Assembly: GCA_963729115.1 (NCBI GenBank)
Contig: CAVSMR010000006.1
Span: 24,661-88,660, forward strand
From: Actinophytocola sp963729115
GTDB taxonomy: Bacteria > Actinomycetota > Actinomycetes > Mycobacteriales > Pseudonocardiaceae
DNA: 64,000 nucleotides
Reading direction: 5' to 3'
Part shown: positions 35,082 through 43,311 of the stretch, in pieces
Position numbering within the stretch: position 1 is the first letter of the stretch
Layout: each line of letters begins with the position of its first letter
Position numbers and translations under genes: made by a program
Notes under the pieces: generated by a model
What the model was told of the DNA's origin: nothing
Database searches by the model: none
What the model saw: the letters and a program-made list of their open reading frames with translations, nothing else

Positions 35082-36088
35082 TGAAGGCGGGTTTCCTGGT
35101 CGGCAGCCTGGTCGTGGTGGCGACGACCGTCGTCATCGCTGTCAGCGCCGTCACCACGGTCGTCAACCAGGACCAGGCCGCCGACCAGGCGCGGCGGGCG
35201 AACCAGTCGTGCAACGCGATGCTGGGCCCGATCACCAGCGGCCCGGCCGGCAGCGGTGCCGCCGACGCGGCCCAGCTCACCGGCGAGCAACGCGGCACGG
35301 TCGCGAAGATCATCGAGATCGGCAAGAAGCGCAAGCTGCCCGCGCGTGCCTGGCAGGTGGCCATCCAGGCCGGCATGACCGAGTCCGGCCTGCGCAGCCT
35401 CGACTACGGCGACCGCGACTCGCTCGGCATCTTCCAGATGCGCCCGTCGATGGGCTGGGGCACGCCCGAGGAGGTCACCGACCCCGAGTACGCGATCAAC
35501 AAGTTCTTCGACGTGCTCCAGGAGGTGCCGGGCTGGAAGCAGCAGCGGCCGGGCGAGTCCGCGCAGGACGTCGAGCGCTCCGCGTTCCCCGACCGGTACC
35601 ACAAGTGGGAGCCGATGGCGGCCCACCTGATCGGCAAGGTCGGGCTGGTCACCGACCCGACCGGGTGCGGCGAGGGCACCGGTCGGCTGCTGCCCGCGCC
35701 GACCAAGCAGGCCGGCAACGCGATCAAGTTCGCGCTGGGCCAGCAGGGCAAGCCCTACCAGTGGGGCGCGCTGACCAACCAGAAGGACTCCTACGACTGC
35801 TCGAGCCTGATGCTGCAGTCCTACCGCGAGGCCGGCGTCACTCTGCCGAGGGTTTCCCGCCAGCAGTTCCAGGCCGGCGCGATGCTGCCGGTCAAGGACG
35901 CGAAGCCCGGTGACCTGCTGTTCTGGGCATACGACACGAGCAACCCGGCCACCATTCACCACGTTGCGATGTATCTCGGGGACGGCAAGATCGTGGAGGC
36001 GCAGCAGACCGGGGTGCCCGTGCACATCCGGCCGGTGAACTTCACGGAGAACGAGTTGGTGCCCCAGGCCGTACGGCCGGGCGTGTAG
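35081..36088 (+). CDS. Membrane-anchored cell-wall hydrolase: transglycosylase-like plus NlpC/P60 domain
   Basis: 335 aa from ATG overlapping the previous stop. A signal anchor (about 5-26) is followed by a lysozyme/SLT-like domain (about 65-195) with MTESGLRSLDYG (candidate catalytic E101) and SLGIFQMRPSMGWG. An NlpC/P60 endopeptidase domain (about 210-335) has YDCSSLM (C240) and IHHVAMYLGDG (H294). Two peptidoglycan-cutting activities in one protein is the arrangement of the VirB1/TcpG-type hydrolases of Gram-positive conjugation systems, which open the wall for the channel. The gene is tightly coupled to the VirB6- and VirB8-like genes. Confidence 0.88.
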   Translation: MKAGFLVGSLVVVATTVVIAVSAVTTVVNQDQAADQARRANQSCNAMLGPITSGPAGSGAADAAQLTGEQRGTVAKIIEIGKKRKLPARAWQVAIQAGMTESGLRSLDYGDRDSLGIFQMRPSMGWGTPEEVTDPEYAINKFFDVLQEVPGWKQQRPGESAQDVERSAFPDRYHKWEPMAAHLIGKVGLVTDPTGCGEGTGRLLPAPTKQAGNAIKFALGQQGKPYQWGALTNQKDSYDCSSLMLQSYREAGVTLPRVSRQQFQAGAMLPVKDAKPGDLLFWAYDTSNPATIHHVAMYLGDGKIVEAQQTGVPVHIRPVNFTENELVPQAVRPGV

Positions 36089-36103
36089 ACCTTGGGGGTC
36101 GCG

Positions 36104-36577
36104 ATGACCATGTACCCGCCGCAAGGCGGCAGACCCGCCTCCGCCACACCGGTGCAGGACTATCTCGCCGCGAGTCCGCATCCGGGGGTGCCGGACGGGT
36201 ACGTCGTGCTGCCGGCCCGGCTCGTGGAGGCGATGCCGTTGCCGTGGCAGCAGGCGATGGTGCAGATCCTCACGGAGTTCCACCAGACGTTCGGGCATCT
36301 CGACTGGCCGGCCTACCGGGTCGTGCCCTCCCGCCGCGAGCTGTTGGTGAACCTCGACGAGGAACAGCTCGCCGAGGCGGGCTACCTGGTGGAGATGGAC
36401 GTCGACGGCGAGCTCGTCTACCGCGAGCGCAACGGGCGGCGGATCGAGAACCCGGCGGAGACCGAGGTCCTGGTGTCCTGTTTGGACCCGATCCCGAACG
36501 AGTACAGCAACGCCAACGAGGACACCCCGCCCCGCGGCTTCCCGGCCCAGCAGGCCGGCCCGGGCCCCTGGTCCTAG
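36104..36577 (+). CDS. Conserved-looking protein of unknown function in the T4SS-like cluster
   Basis: 157 aa from ATG at 36104 behind GGGGG. A TTG at 36092 would add four residues. There is no signal peptide or helix. The central part (about 20-115) has regular hydrophobic spacing (YVVLPARLVEAMPLPWQQAM, HLDWPAYRVVPSRRELL); the ends are proline-rich. It lies 15 bp after the hydrolase gene and is probably the last gene of the plus-strand operon. Its stop overlaps the stop of the convergent gene by the shared bases CTAG. I recognise no family. Confidence 0.7.
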   Translation: MTMYPPQGGRPASATPVQDYLAASPHPGVPDGYVVLPARLVEAMPLPWQQAMVQILTEFHQTFGHLDWPAYRVVPSRRELLVNLDEEQLAEAGYLVEMDVDGELVYRERNGRRIENPAETEVLVSCLDPIPNEYSNANEDTPPRGFPAQQAGPGPWS

Positions 36578-37260
36578 CCGCTGCGGCCCCGCAGCTGCGG
36601 GGCCTGCTCGGCGAGCAGGTCGAGCTGCGCGCGGACCAGCACGAAATCGGAGTCGTCGCGCAGCTCGAGCGCGATCGCGGCCGCCCGCTCGGTGGTCTCG
36701 GCGAACGACTTCTTCGCCGCACGCAGCCGGTTCAGCACCTGGTACACGGTCTCGCCGGGGCTGGTCAGCGCGTCCGGCTCCAGGCTCTCGCCGAGCCGCG
36801 CCAGCCGCAGCGCCTCGGCCAGCTCGGCGTCCAGGGTCGTGCCGATGCTGGCGAGCCAGTCCCGTCCCGGGCCGTCGGCGACGGTGGTGACGATCTCGTG
36901 ATAGGTGGCGACCGACCGCGCGCACGCCTCGTAGAACCGCTCCCAGCGCCCGTGGCGACGCAGGCCGTAGACCGGAGTCGCCGCCGGGGTGGCCGCCGGA
37001 GCGGCCGGGCCGAGCAGCCGGGTCCGCGCCGCCGACTGGGCCACCCGGCCGCCGACGGTGCCGGCCACGACGCCGATCGGCGCGAGCACGGCGAACAGGA
37101 CCAGGAGGGCGTCGGCCGACCCCGCCACGAGCGCCGCGAACAGGACCGTCACGACCAGACCGAGGACGCCGCAGACCAGCCAGCCGGCCTCCGCCAGCAC
37201 CTGCGTCACCGGCCCGGCGCGCGCGGCCGCCTGCTTGCGCCGGCCGTCGTACTGCCCCAT
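36574..37260 (-). CDS. Two-helix membrane protein, paralogue A
   Basis: 228 aa from ATG at 37260 with an excellent site GGAGGTG. Two hydrophobic helices (residues ~28-48 and ~53-75) are followed by a soluble alpha-helical domain. The C-terminal half matches the upstream neighbour closely: RW-R-YE-CARSV, GRDWLASIGTTLDAELAEALRLARLGE, then FAETTERAAAIAL and VRAQLDLLAEQAPQLRG. The shared start region (ribosome binding site plus ~30 bp) shows a tandem gene duplication. The function is unknown. Its convergent stop overlap and location suggest an association with the T4SS-like cluster. Confidence 0.8.
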   Translation of the reverse strand: MGQYDGRRKQAAARAGPVTQVLAEAGWLVCGVLGLVVTVLFAALVAGSADALLVLFAVLAPIGVVAGTVGGRVAQSAARTRLLGPAAPAATPAATPVYGLRRHGRWERFYEACARSVATYHEIVTTVADGPGRDWLASIGTTLDAELAEALRLARLGESLEPDALTSPGETVYQVLNRLRAAKKSFAETTERAAAIALELRDDSDFVLVRAQLDLLAEQAPQLRGRSG

Positions 37261-37326
37261 CGCGCACCTCCATGGGTTACGACGCGTGACCGGCCGGGTG
37301 GTTCCAGTCGCCACCGGGGTCCGGTG

Positions 37327-38070
37327 TCAGCCCACGTCCGTCCCGCGCAGCTGCGGCGCCTGCTCGGCCAGCATGTCCAGCTGCGCGCGCACCCGGTCGA
37401 AATCTGACTCGTCGCGCATGTCCAGGGCGATGGTCGCGGCTCGTTCCGTCGTCTCCGCGAACGCCTTCTGTGCCGCGCCGAGCATGTCGGTCACGGTCAG
37501 CGCCGTCCCGGTCGGGGGCCCGTCGGGCGCGAGGCCCTCGCCGAGCCGGGCCAGCCGCAGCGCCTCGGCCAGCTCGCCGTCGAGCGTCGCGCCGATCTGG
37601 TCGAACCAGGCCCGGCCGGCACCCTCGGGCAGCGTCGCGACCACCGCGTGGAACGCCCCCACCGAGCGCGCGCAGTTCTCGTAGGCCCGCGCCCAGCGCC
37701 CGCCCTTGCGCAACGTGTGCGCCGGCGGCGCGTAGGCCGGCTCGGCGGGCGCGACCGCACGGGCGGCGCGGCGCTCGGCCCTGGTCGGCGTGCGCAGCCA
37801 CGCGCGCGTCGCGAACTGGACCGGCAGGCCCAGCAGCCCGCCGAGCAGCGCGCCGATCGGCAGCATCACGATGAGCCCGGCGACGAAGTTCGCCGCGAAG
37901 CCGTTGTTCGCGCCGGCCGGCCCCGGGTCCGACGCGTACAGGTACGCGACGAGCACCATGAGGGCCGTTCCGAGTATGCCGAGCACGAGCCATCCGGCCC
38001 GGGCGAGCGAGTGGCTCACCGACCCGCCGCGCACGGCCATTCGCGCGCGCCAGTTCCCGTACACGTCCAT
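37327..38070 (-). CDS. Two-helix membrane protein, paralogue B
   Basis: 247 aa from ATG at 38070 with GAGGAGGTG upstream. Helices at about 30-52 and 66-92 precede a soluble domain homologous to paralogue A: GRWARAYENCARSVGAFH, GRAWFDQIGATLDGELAEALRLARLGEG, FAETTERAATIAL and VRAQLDMLAEQAPQLRG. The upstream 30 bp are nearly the same as those of paralogue A (CGCGCACCTCC and TACGACGCGT on the plus strand). Strict conservation of the C-terminal helical region suggests a binding function. No known family is recognised. Confidence 0.8.
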   Translation of the reverse strand: MDVYGNWRARMAVRGGSVSHSLARAGWLVLGILGTALMVLVAYLYASDPGPAGANNGFAANFVAGLIVMLPIGALLGGLLGLPVQFATRAWLRTPTRAERRAARAVAPAEPAYAPPAHTLRKGGRWARAYENCARSVGAFHAVVATLPEGAGRAWFDQIGATLDGELAEALRLARLGEGLAPDGPPTGTALTVTDMLGAAQKAFAETTERAATIALDMRDESDFDRVRAQLDMLAEQAPQLRGTDVG

Positions 38071-38167
38071 CGCGCACCTCCTCGGGGTACGACGCGTCGC
38101 CGCGTGCTCGGTTCCGGTCGCGAGTCCGGTCCCGGACTGTCGGTCCGCAAGGTTAGGGTGCCGACCC

Positions 38168-39571
38168 ATGGTGGTCAGGACCCAATACGCGGGAGTCGAC
38201 TTCGCGGGCATCCGCACCGAGTTCGCCCTGCCCGCACGGTTTCCCGGACCGGTGCTGGCCGAGGCGCAGAGCGCGCTGGCCGGGCGGCTCCCGGCCGCCC
38301 ACGAGGACGCCACGGACCTGCCGCTGGTCACGATCGACCCACCCGGCGCGAAGGACCTCGACCAGGCGATGCTCGTGGCGCGGCGGGCCGGCGGGTTCCG
38401 CGTGCACTACGCGATCGCCGACCTCGGCGCCTTCGTCACGCCCGGCGGCGCGCTCGACGCCGAGGTCCGCCGCCGCGGCCAGACGCTGTACCTGCCCGAC
38501 GGAAACGTGCCGCTGCACCCGCCCGTGCTGAGCGAGGGCGCGGCGAGCCTGCTGCCCGGCCAGGTCTGCCCGGCCGCGCTGTGGACCCTCGACTGCGACG
38601 CCGACGGCGAGCTCACCGCGGCCCGCGTGCGGCGCGCGCTCGTCCGCTCGGTCGCCCGCTTCGACTACGACACCGTCCAGGCCGCGATCACCGCCGGCCG
38701 GGCGCACCCGTCGCTCGCCGAGCTGCCCGCGATCGGCCGCCTGCGCCGCGAGCGGGCACTGCGCCGCGGCGCGGTCGAGCTGCAGCTGCCCGACCAGGAG
38801 GTCGAGCCGGACGGGCGGGGCGGCTGGCGCCTGGTGCTGCGCCCGCACACGGACGTCGACGCGTGGAACGCGGAGATCTCGCTGCTGACCGGCATGGCGG
38901 CGGCGAGGCTCATGCTCGACGGTGGCATCGGCGTGCTGCGGACGCTGCCCGCCGCGGACGACGGCGCGATCCGGTGGCTGCGCCGCTCGGCCCGCTCGCT
39001 GGGCATCGCCTGGCCGAAAGGCACGGACCCCGCCCAGCTGCTCGCCGGCCTCGACCCGGCGCGGCCCGAGGCCCTGGCGCTGTTCATGGATGCCACCCGC
39101 CTGTTACGTGGCGCCGCGTACACGGTGTTCGACGGCGCCCCGCCCGAGCTCGCCACGCACGCGGGCCTCGCCGCGTCGTACGCGCACGTCACCGCCCCGC
39201 TGCGGCGGCTCGTCGACCGGTTCGCCACGGAGATCTGCCTCGCGCTGTGCGCGGACGACCCGGTGCCGGAGTGGGTGCGCGCGGCGTTACCGCGGCTGCC
39301 CGACCTGATGGCGGGTTCGGACGCGCTCGCGGCGAAGGTCGACAAGGCGTGCCTGGACCAGGTCGAGGCGTGGGTGCTCGCCAACCGCGTGGGCCACGAG
39401 TTCGACGCGATCGTCCTGCGCTCGGAGGGCGGCCCGGCCGAGGTGTTCCTCACAGACCCGCCGGTGATCGCCAAGTGCAGCGGGGAGAATCTGGCGGAAG
39501 GTGAGACCGTACGGGTGCGTCTGGCCCGGGCGGACGCGCAGGCGCGCAAGGTGACCTTCGAACGCGCCTGA
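38168..39571 (+). CDS. RNB-domain ribonuclease (RNase II/R family)
   Basis: 467 aa from ATG. The RNB signature is clear: VTIDPPGAKDLDQAM (metal-binding aspartates) near residue 58, YAIADLGAFV, LYLPDGNVPLHPPVLSEGAASLLPGQ, and the late YAHVTAPLRRLVDR. The usual N-terminal cold-shock domains are absent and only a short C-terminal extension follows, so this is the short actinobacterial form. It degrades single-stranded RNA 3' to 5'. Its start lies 97 bp from the divergent paralogue-B gene. This marks the end of the T4SS-associated block. Confidence 0.92.
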   Translation: MVVRTQYAGVDFAGIRTEFALPARFPGPVLAEAQSALAGRLPAAHEDATDLPLVTIDPPGAKDLDQAMLVARRAGGFRVHYAIADLGAFVTPGGALDAEVRRRGQTLYLPDGNVPLHPPVLSEGAASLLPGQVCPAALWTLDCDADGELTAARVRRALVRSVARFDYDTVQAAITAGRAHPSLAELPAIGRLRRERALRRGAVELQLPDQEVEPDGRGGWRLVLRPHTDVDAWNAEISLLTGMAAARLMLDGGIGVLRTLPAADDGAIRWLRRSARSLGIAWPKGTDPAQLLAGLDPARPEALALFMDATRLLRGAAYTVFDGAPPELATHAGLAASYAHVTAPLRRLVDRFATEICLALCADDPVPEWVRAALPRLPDLMAGSDALAAKVDKACLDQVEAWVLANRVGHEFDAIVLRSEGGPAEVFLTDPPVIAKCSGENLAEGETVRVRLARADAQARKVTFERA

Positions 39572-39592
39572 CCGCTGTCGAGGAGGCGTTTC

Positions 39593-40261
39593 TTGACCGA
39601 CGTGACCGATCTGACCGTAGGCGTGTTCGGCGGCACCGGCCCGCAGGGCCGGGGGCTGGCGCTGCGCTGGGCCCGTGCGGGCATCAGCGTGGTGCTGGGC
39701 TCGCGCAGCGCCGATCGCGGCGAGGCCGCCGCCGCCGAGCTGCGCGAGCTGGCGGGCGTCACCCGCTGCCGCGGGCTGGACAACCAGGGCGCCGCGGCGG
39801 CCGCCGACGTCGTGCTCGTCGCGGTGCCGTGGGAGGGCCACGCCGCGCTGCTGGAGTCGGTGCGCGAGCAGCTCGTCGGCAAGATCGTCATCGACTGCGT
39901 GAACCCGCTGGGGTTCGACAAGCAGGGCCCGTTCGCGTTGCCCGTGGCGGAGGGCAGCGCCGCGCAGCAGGCGGAGAAGCTGCTGCCTGAGTCCCGCGTG
40001 ACGGCGGCGTTCCACCACGTGTCGGCGGTGCACCTGGCGGACCTGTCGATGGCCGAGATGGCCACGGACGTGCTGGTGCTGGGCGAGGACCGCGAGGCGA
40101 CGGACGTCGTGCGCGCGCTCGCCGACGCGATCCCCGGCATGCGCGGCGTCTACGGCGGGCGGCTGCGCAACGCGCACCAGGTGGAGGCGCTCACCGCGAA
40201 CCTGATCGCGATCAACCGCCGGTACAAGGCGCACGCCGGCATCCGGGTCACGGACGTGTGA
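39593..40261 (+). CDS. npdG: F420-dependent NADP+ reductase (Fno/NpdG family)
   Basis: 222 aa from TTG at 39593 with AGGAGG six bases upstream; a GTG at 39602 is possible. The Rossmann motif VGVFGGTGPQGRGLALRWA and the NADP-binding LGSRSADRGEAAA are followed by VDCVNPLG-type and FHHVSA segments typical of Fno. The enzyme exchanges hydride between F420H2 and NADP+, linking the deazaflavin pool to NADPH. Its stop overlaps the DUF4326 start (GTGATGG). Confidence 0.9.
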   Translation: MTDVTDLTVGVFGGTGPQGRGLALRWARAGISVVLGSRSADRGEAAAAELRELAGVTRCRGLDNQGAAAAADVVLVAVPWEGHAALLESVREQLVGKIVIDCVNPLGFDKQGPFALPVAEGSAAQQAEKLLPESRVTAAFHHVSAVHLADLSMAEMATDVLVLGEDREATDVVRALADAIPGMRGVYGGRLRNAHQVEALTANLIAINRRYKAHAGIRVTDV

Positions 40262-40665
40262 TGGCCCTCCCGCCGGGCGCGCACACCTGGACCGAGGCGG
40301 AACGCGAGCTCGCGGAGGTCATCCTCGGCGGCGAGACGATCGTGGTCAACGTGCGCAAGGGCGGGCCGCACCGACACCTCGTGCCCTGGCTCGCCGAGGC
40401 CGGCCTGCTCACCTACATCGGCCGCGCCGGCCGGCGGCACGCGTGGCCCGGCTCGGACTGGGGCAACCCGTTCGTCGGCCTGCGTGGCGACCGGCCGGCG
40501 ATGGTGCGCCGGTACCGCGAGTGGCTGCCGGACCGGTCGGACCTGATGGGCCGGCTGCGTTCGGGGGAGCTCACGAGCCGGGCGCTGGGCTGCTGGTGCG
40601 CGCCGGAGCCGTGCCACGGGGACGTGCTCGCCGAGCTGGCGCGGGAGGCGGGCCGTGCACGCTGA
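40258..40665 (+). CDS. DUF4326 domain protein
   Basis: 135 aa from GTG at 40258, overlapping the previous stop. It contains VVNVRKGGPHRHL, then YIGRAGRRHAWPGSDWGNPF and LGCWCAPEPCHGDVLAELA, the characteristic elements of DUF4326 (conserved small proteins with a WGNPF motif and a CWCxPxxCHG motif at the C terminus). The Cys/His cluster suggests a metal site. The function is unknown. It overlaps the BtuF-like gene by 11 bp, implying a functional pair. Confidence 0.88.
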   Translation: MMALPPGAHTWTEAERELAEVILGGETIVVNVRKGGPHRHLVPWLAEAGLLTYIGRAGRRHAWPGSDWGNPFVGLRGDRPAMVRRYREWLPDRSDLMGRLRSGELTSRALGCWCAPEPCHGDVLAELAREAGRAR

Positions 40666-41407
40666 CGACCTCGGCGAGCCCGTGCCGCTCGACGCGCCGC
40701 CGCGCACGGTGGTCAGCCTGGTCCCGTCCCTGACCGACGCCATCGAGACGAGCCGGCCGGGCCTGGTCGCGGGCGCCACGGACTACTGCACGCACCCGCC
40801 GGACCTCGACGTGCCCCGGGTGGGTGGCTCGAAGTACCCGCGCGTGGACGACGTGCTCGCGCTGCGCCCGGACCTGGTGGTGGCGAACGTGGAGGAGAAC
40901 CGGCCGGAGGACGTGGAGCGCATCCGCGCGGACGGCATTCCCGTGTGGGTCACCGCCGCGGCGGCCACCGTGCCGGAGGGGCTCGGCTCGGTGCGCAGGC
41001 TGCTCACGCAGTGCCTGGACATCCCGGAGCCCCCGTGGCTGGTGGCGGCGGAGGAGCTGTGGCGCGCGGTGCCCCCGGTGCGCGTGACCGCGATCGTCCC
41101 GGTGTGGCGCCGCCCGTGGGTGGTCGTGGGCCGGGACACCTTCGCGGGCGACGTGCTGCGCCGCATGGGCGTGGCGAACGCCTACGGCGCGGATCCCGAA
41201 CGGTACCCCCGGCCGAAGCTGGCAGCGTTGCGCGCCAAGGACTTCGACGTGGTGATCCTCCCGGACGAACCGTACGAGTTCACCACTGGCGACGGCCCGG
41301 AGTCCTTCCCGGACACCCGCTGCGTCCTGGTCTCGGGCCGCCACCTCACCTGGTGCGGCCCGTCCCTCGTGGACGCGCACGCCGCCCTGACGGCAGCACT
41401 CGCCTAG
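40655..41407 (+). CDS. Helical-backbone metal receptor (BtuF/cobalamin-binding-like), cytoplasmic form
   Basis: 250 aa from GTG. The pattern TVVSLVPSLTDAI, GATDYCTHPP, VGGSKYPRVDDVLALRPDLVVAN and FAGDVLRRMGVANAYG is that of periplasmic-binding proteins for B12 and iron chelates (Peripla_BP_2). However, there is no signal peptide or lipobox, so it probably stays in the cytoplasm. Such soluble BtuF-like proteins are common in actinobacteria without transporter partners; the ligand is unknown. It overlaps DUF4326 upstream. The convergent aminopeptidase stop lies 6 bp beyond its stop. Confidence 0.85.
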   Translation: MHADDLGEPVPLDAPPRTVVSLVPSLTDAIETSRPGLVAGATDYCTHPPDLDVPRVGGSKYPRVDDVLALRPDLVVANVEENRPEDVERIRADGIPVWVTAAAATVPEGLGSVRRLLTQCLDIPEPPWLVAAEELWRAVPPVRVTAIVPVWRRPWVVVGRDTFAGDVLRRMGVANAYGADPERYPRPKLAALRAKDFDVVILPDEPYEFTTGDGPESFPDTRCVLVSGRHLTWCGPSLVDAHAALTAALA

Positions 41408-41413
41408 CCACCG

Positions 41414-42358
41414 CTACCGGAACTCGTCCGTGGCCTCGAGGAGCGCGTCCAGCACGCCGCGGTCCGTGACCGCGTGGCCGGCCTGGGGGAGCATCAGCAG
41501 CGTCGAGTCCGGCCACGCCCGGTGCAGCTCCCACGCGGTGACCGGCGGGCACACGGCGTCGTACCGGCCCTGCACGATCCGGCCCGGGATGCCGGCCAGC
41601 TTTCCCGCGTCGCGCACCAGCTGGTCGGGCTCCAGCCACCCGCCGTGCACGAAGTAGTGCAACGCGATCCGCGCGAACGGGACCGCGAACGCCGGGTCCG
41701 CGTAGGTCGCCGTCAGGCCCGGGTTCGGGATCAACGACACCGCCGCGCCCTCCCAGTTGCTCCACGCCTGCGCGGCCTCCGCACGCACCGCGGGGTCCGG
41801 ATCGTTGACCAGCCGGTGGTAGCCGAGCAGCGGGTCCCCCGAGGGCACGAGCGACGCGAACGCGGCCCACGCCTCCGGGAACACGTTGCCCGCCCCACCC
41901 CGGTACATCCAGTCCAGCTCGCGCTCCCGCAGCAGGAACACCCCGCGCAGCACGATCTCGCTCACCCGCTCCGGGTACCGCTGCGCGTACGCCATCGCGA
42001 GCGTCGCGCCCCACGAGCCGCCGAACAGCTGCCAGCGGTCGATCTCCAGGTGCGCCCGCAGCACCTCCATGTCCGCCACCAGGTGCCACGTCGTGTTCGC
42101 CGAGAGGTCCGCCGCCGGGTCGACCACCGACGGCGTGCTGCGCCCGCAGCCGCGCTGGTCGAACAGCACGATCCGGTAGGCCTCGGGGTCGAACAGCCGC
42201 CGCTGCAGGGGCGTGCTGCCGCTGCCGGGCCCGCCGTGCAGGAACACCGCCGGCTTGCCGTCCGGGTTGCCGCTGACCTCCCAGTAGATCCGGTGCCCGT
42301 CGCCCACGTCGAGCAGACCCTCGTCGTACGGCTCGGCCGGCGGGTGGAGAAAACGCAT
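41414..42358 (-). CDS. pip: Proline iminopeptidase (alpha/beta hydrolase)
   Basis: 314 aa from ATG at 42358; an ATG six codons upstream is possible. The oxyanion motif HGGPGSG, VLFDQRGCGRS and the nucleophile elbow GGSWGATLAM are characteristic of S33 prolyl aminopeptidases, which release N-terminal proline. The acid (GRYDAVCPP) and histidine (QAGHAV) complete the triad. It is probably cytoplasmic. The gene is divergent from the GST gene with about 31 bp between starts. Confidence 0.93.
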   Translation of the reverse strand: MRFLHPPAEPYDEGLLDVGDGHRIYWEVSGNPDGKPAVFLHGGPGSGSTPLQRRLFDPEAYRIVLFDQRGCGRSTPSVVDPAADLSANTTWHLVADMEVLRAHLEIDRWQLFGGSWGATLAMAYAQRYPERVSEIVLRGVFLLRERELDWMYRGGAGNVFPEAWAAFASLVPSGDPLLGYHRLVNDPDPAVRAEAAQAWSNWEGAAVSLIPNPGLTATYADPAFAVPFARIALHYFVHGGWLEPDQLVRDAGKLAGIPGRIVQGRYDAVCPPVTAWELHRAWPDSTLLMLPQAGHAVTDRGVLDALLEATDEFR

Positions 42359-42389
42359 GCGCACAGTCTCGCGCACTACTCTCGACTAC

Positions 42390-43304
42390 ATGCCGACTGT
42401 GCAGTCCGGCGAGTTCGTCCGGCAGGCGAACCGGTTCACCGACCGGATCACCGCCGACGGCTCGTCGGGCCATCGTGCCGAGGCGGGCCGGTACCGGCTG
42501 GTCGTGAGCCTCGCCTGCCCGTGGGCACACCGGTCGATCATCGTGCGGCGGCTGCTCGGTCTCGAGGACGCGATCTCCCTCGCGATCGTGGATCCGATCC
42601 GCGACGAGCAGGGCTGGCGGTTCACCCTCGACGAGGGCGGCCGCGACCCGGTGCTGGGCATCGCGTACCTGTCCGAGGCCTACCTCGCCACCGACCCCGA
42701 CTACCAGGGCCGGGTCACCGTGCCGGCCATCGTCGACACCGAGTCCGGCCGGGTCGTCACCAACGACTACCCGCGGATCACGCTGGACCTGTCGACGCAG
42801 TGGCGCGAGTTCCACCGCCCGGGCGCGCCCGACCTCTACCCCGAGGCGCTGCGCGCGGAGATCGACGAGGTCGTCGAGCCGATCTACCGCAACGTCAACA
42901 ACGGGGTCTACCGCGCCGGGTTCGCGTCCAGCCAGGAGGCCTACGACGAGGCGTACGGCGCGCTCTTCGCCGAGCTCGACCGGCTCTCGACGCGGCTGGA
43001 GTCCCGGCGCTACCTGCTCGGCGACCGGCTCACCGAGGCGGACATCCGCCTGTTCACCACGCTGGTCCGCTTCGACGCCGTCTACCACGGGCACTTCAAG
43101 TGCAACCGGAACAAGCTGACCGAGATGCCGGTGCTGTGGGCCTACGCGCGCGACCTGTTCCAGACGCCCGGCTTCGGCGAGACGGTCGACTTCGACCACA
43201 TCAAGCGGCACTACTACGCCACCCACGGCGCGATCAACCCGACGCGGATCGTGCCGCGCGGCCCGGACCCGTCGGGATGGTCCGAACCGCACGGCCGGGG
43301 CTGA
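42390..43304 (+). CDS. Xi-class (Ecm4/YqjG-type) glutathione-transferase-like reductase
   Basis: 304 aa from ATG at 42390. It has the Ecm4 layout: LACPWAHRSIIVRRL near residue 50 (catalytic cysteine of the CPWAHR motif), VPAIVDTESGRVVTNDYPRI, and a C-terminal helical domain with DRLTEADIRLFTTLVRFDAVYHGHFKCN. These enzymes reduce thiol conjugates of hydroquinones. Actinobacteria use mycothiol rather than glutathione, so the native thiol is probably mycothiol (inference). Confidence 0.9.
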   Translation: MPTVQSGEFVRQANRFTDRITADGSSGHRAEAGRYRLVVSLACPWAHRSIIVRRLLGLEDAISLAIVDPIRDEQGWRFTLDEGGRDPVLGIAYLSEAYLATDPDYQGRVTVPAIVDTESGRVVTNDYPRITLDLSTQWREFHRPGAPDLYPEALRAEIDEVVEPIYRNVNNGVYRAGFASSQEAYDEAYGALFAELDRLSTRLESRRYLLGDRLTEADIRLFTTLVRFDAVYHGHFKCNRNKLTEMPVLWAYARDLFQTPGFGETVDFDHIKRHYYATHGAINPTRIVPRGPDPSGWSEPHGRG

Positions 43305-43311
43305 CCCCGGG

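Noticed and set aside
28347..38070. The T4SS-like block as an integrative conjugative element
   Set aside because: No integrase, excisionase, relaxase, origin-like repeat or flanking att repeat is visible. The ATPase is VirB4-like, not TraB/FtsK.
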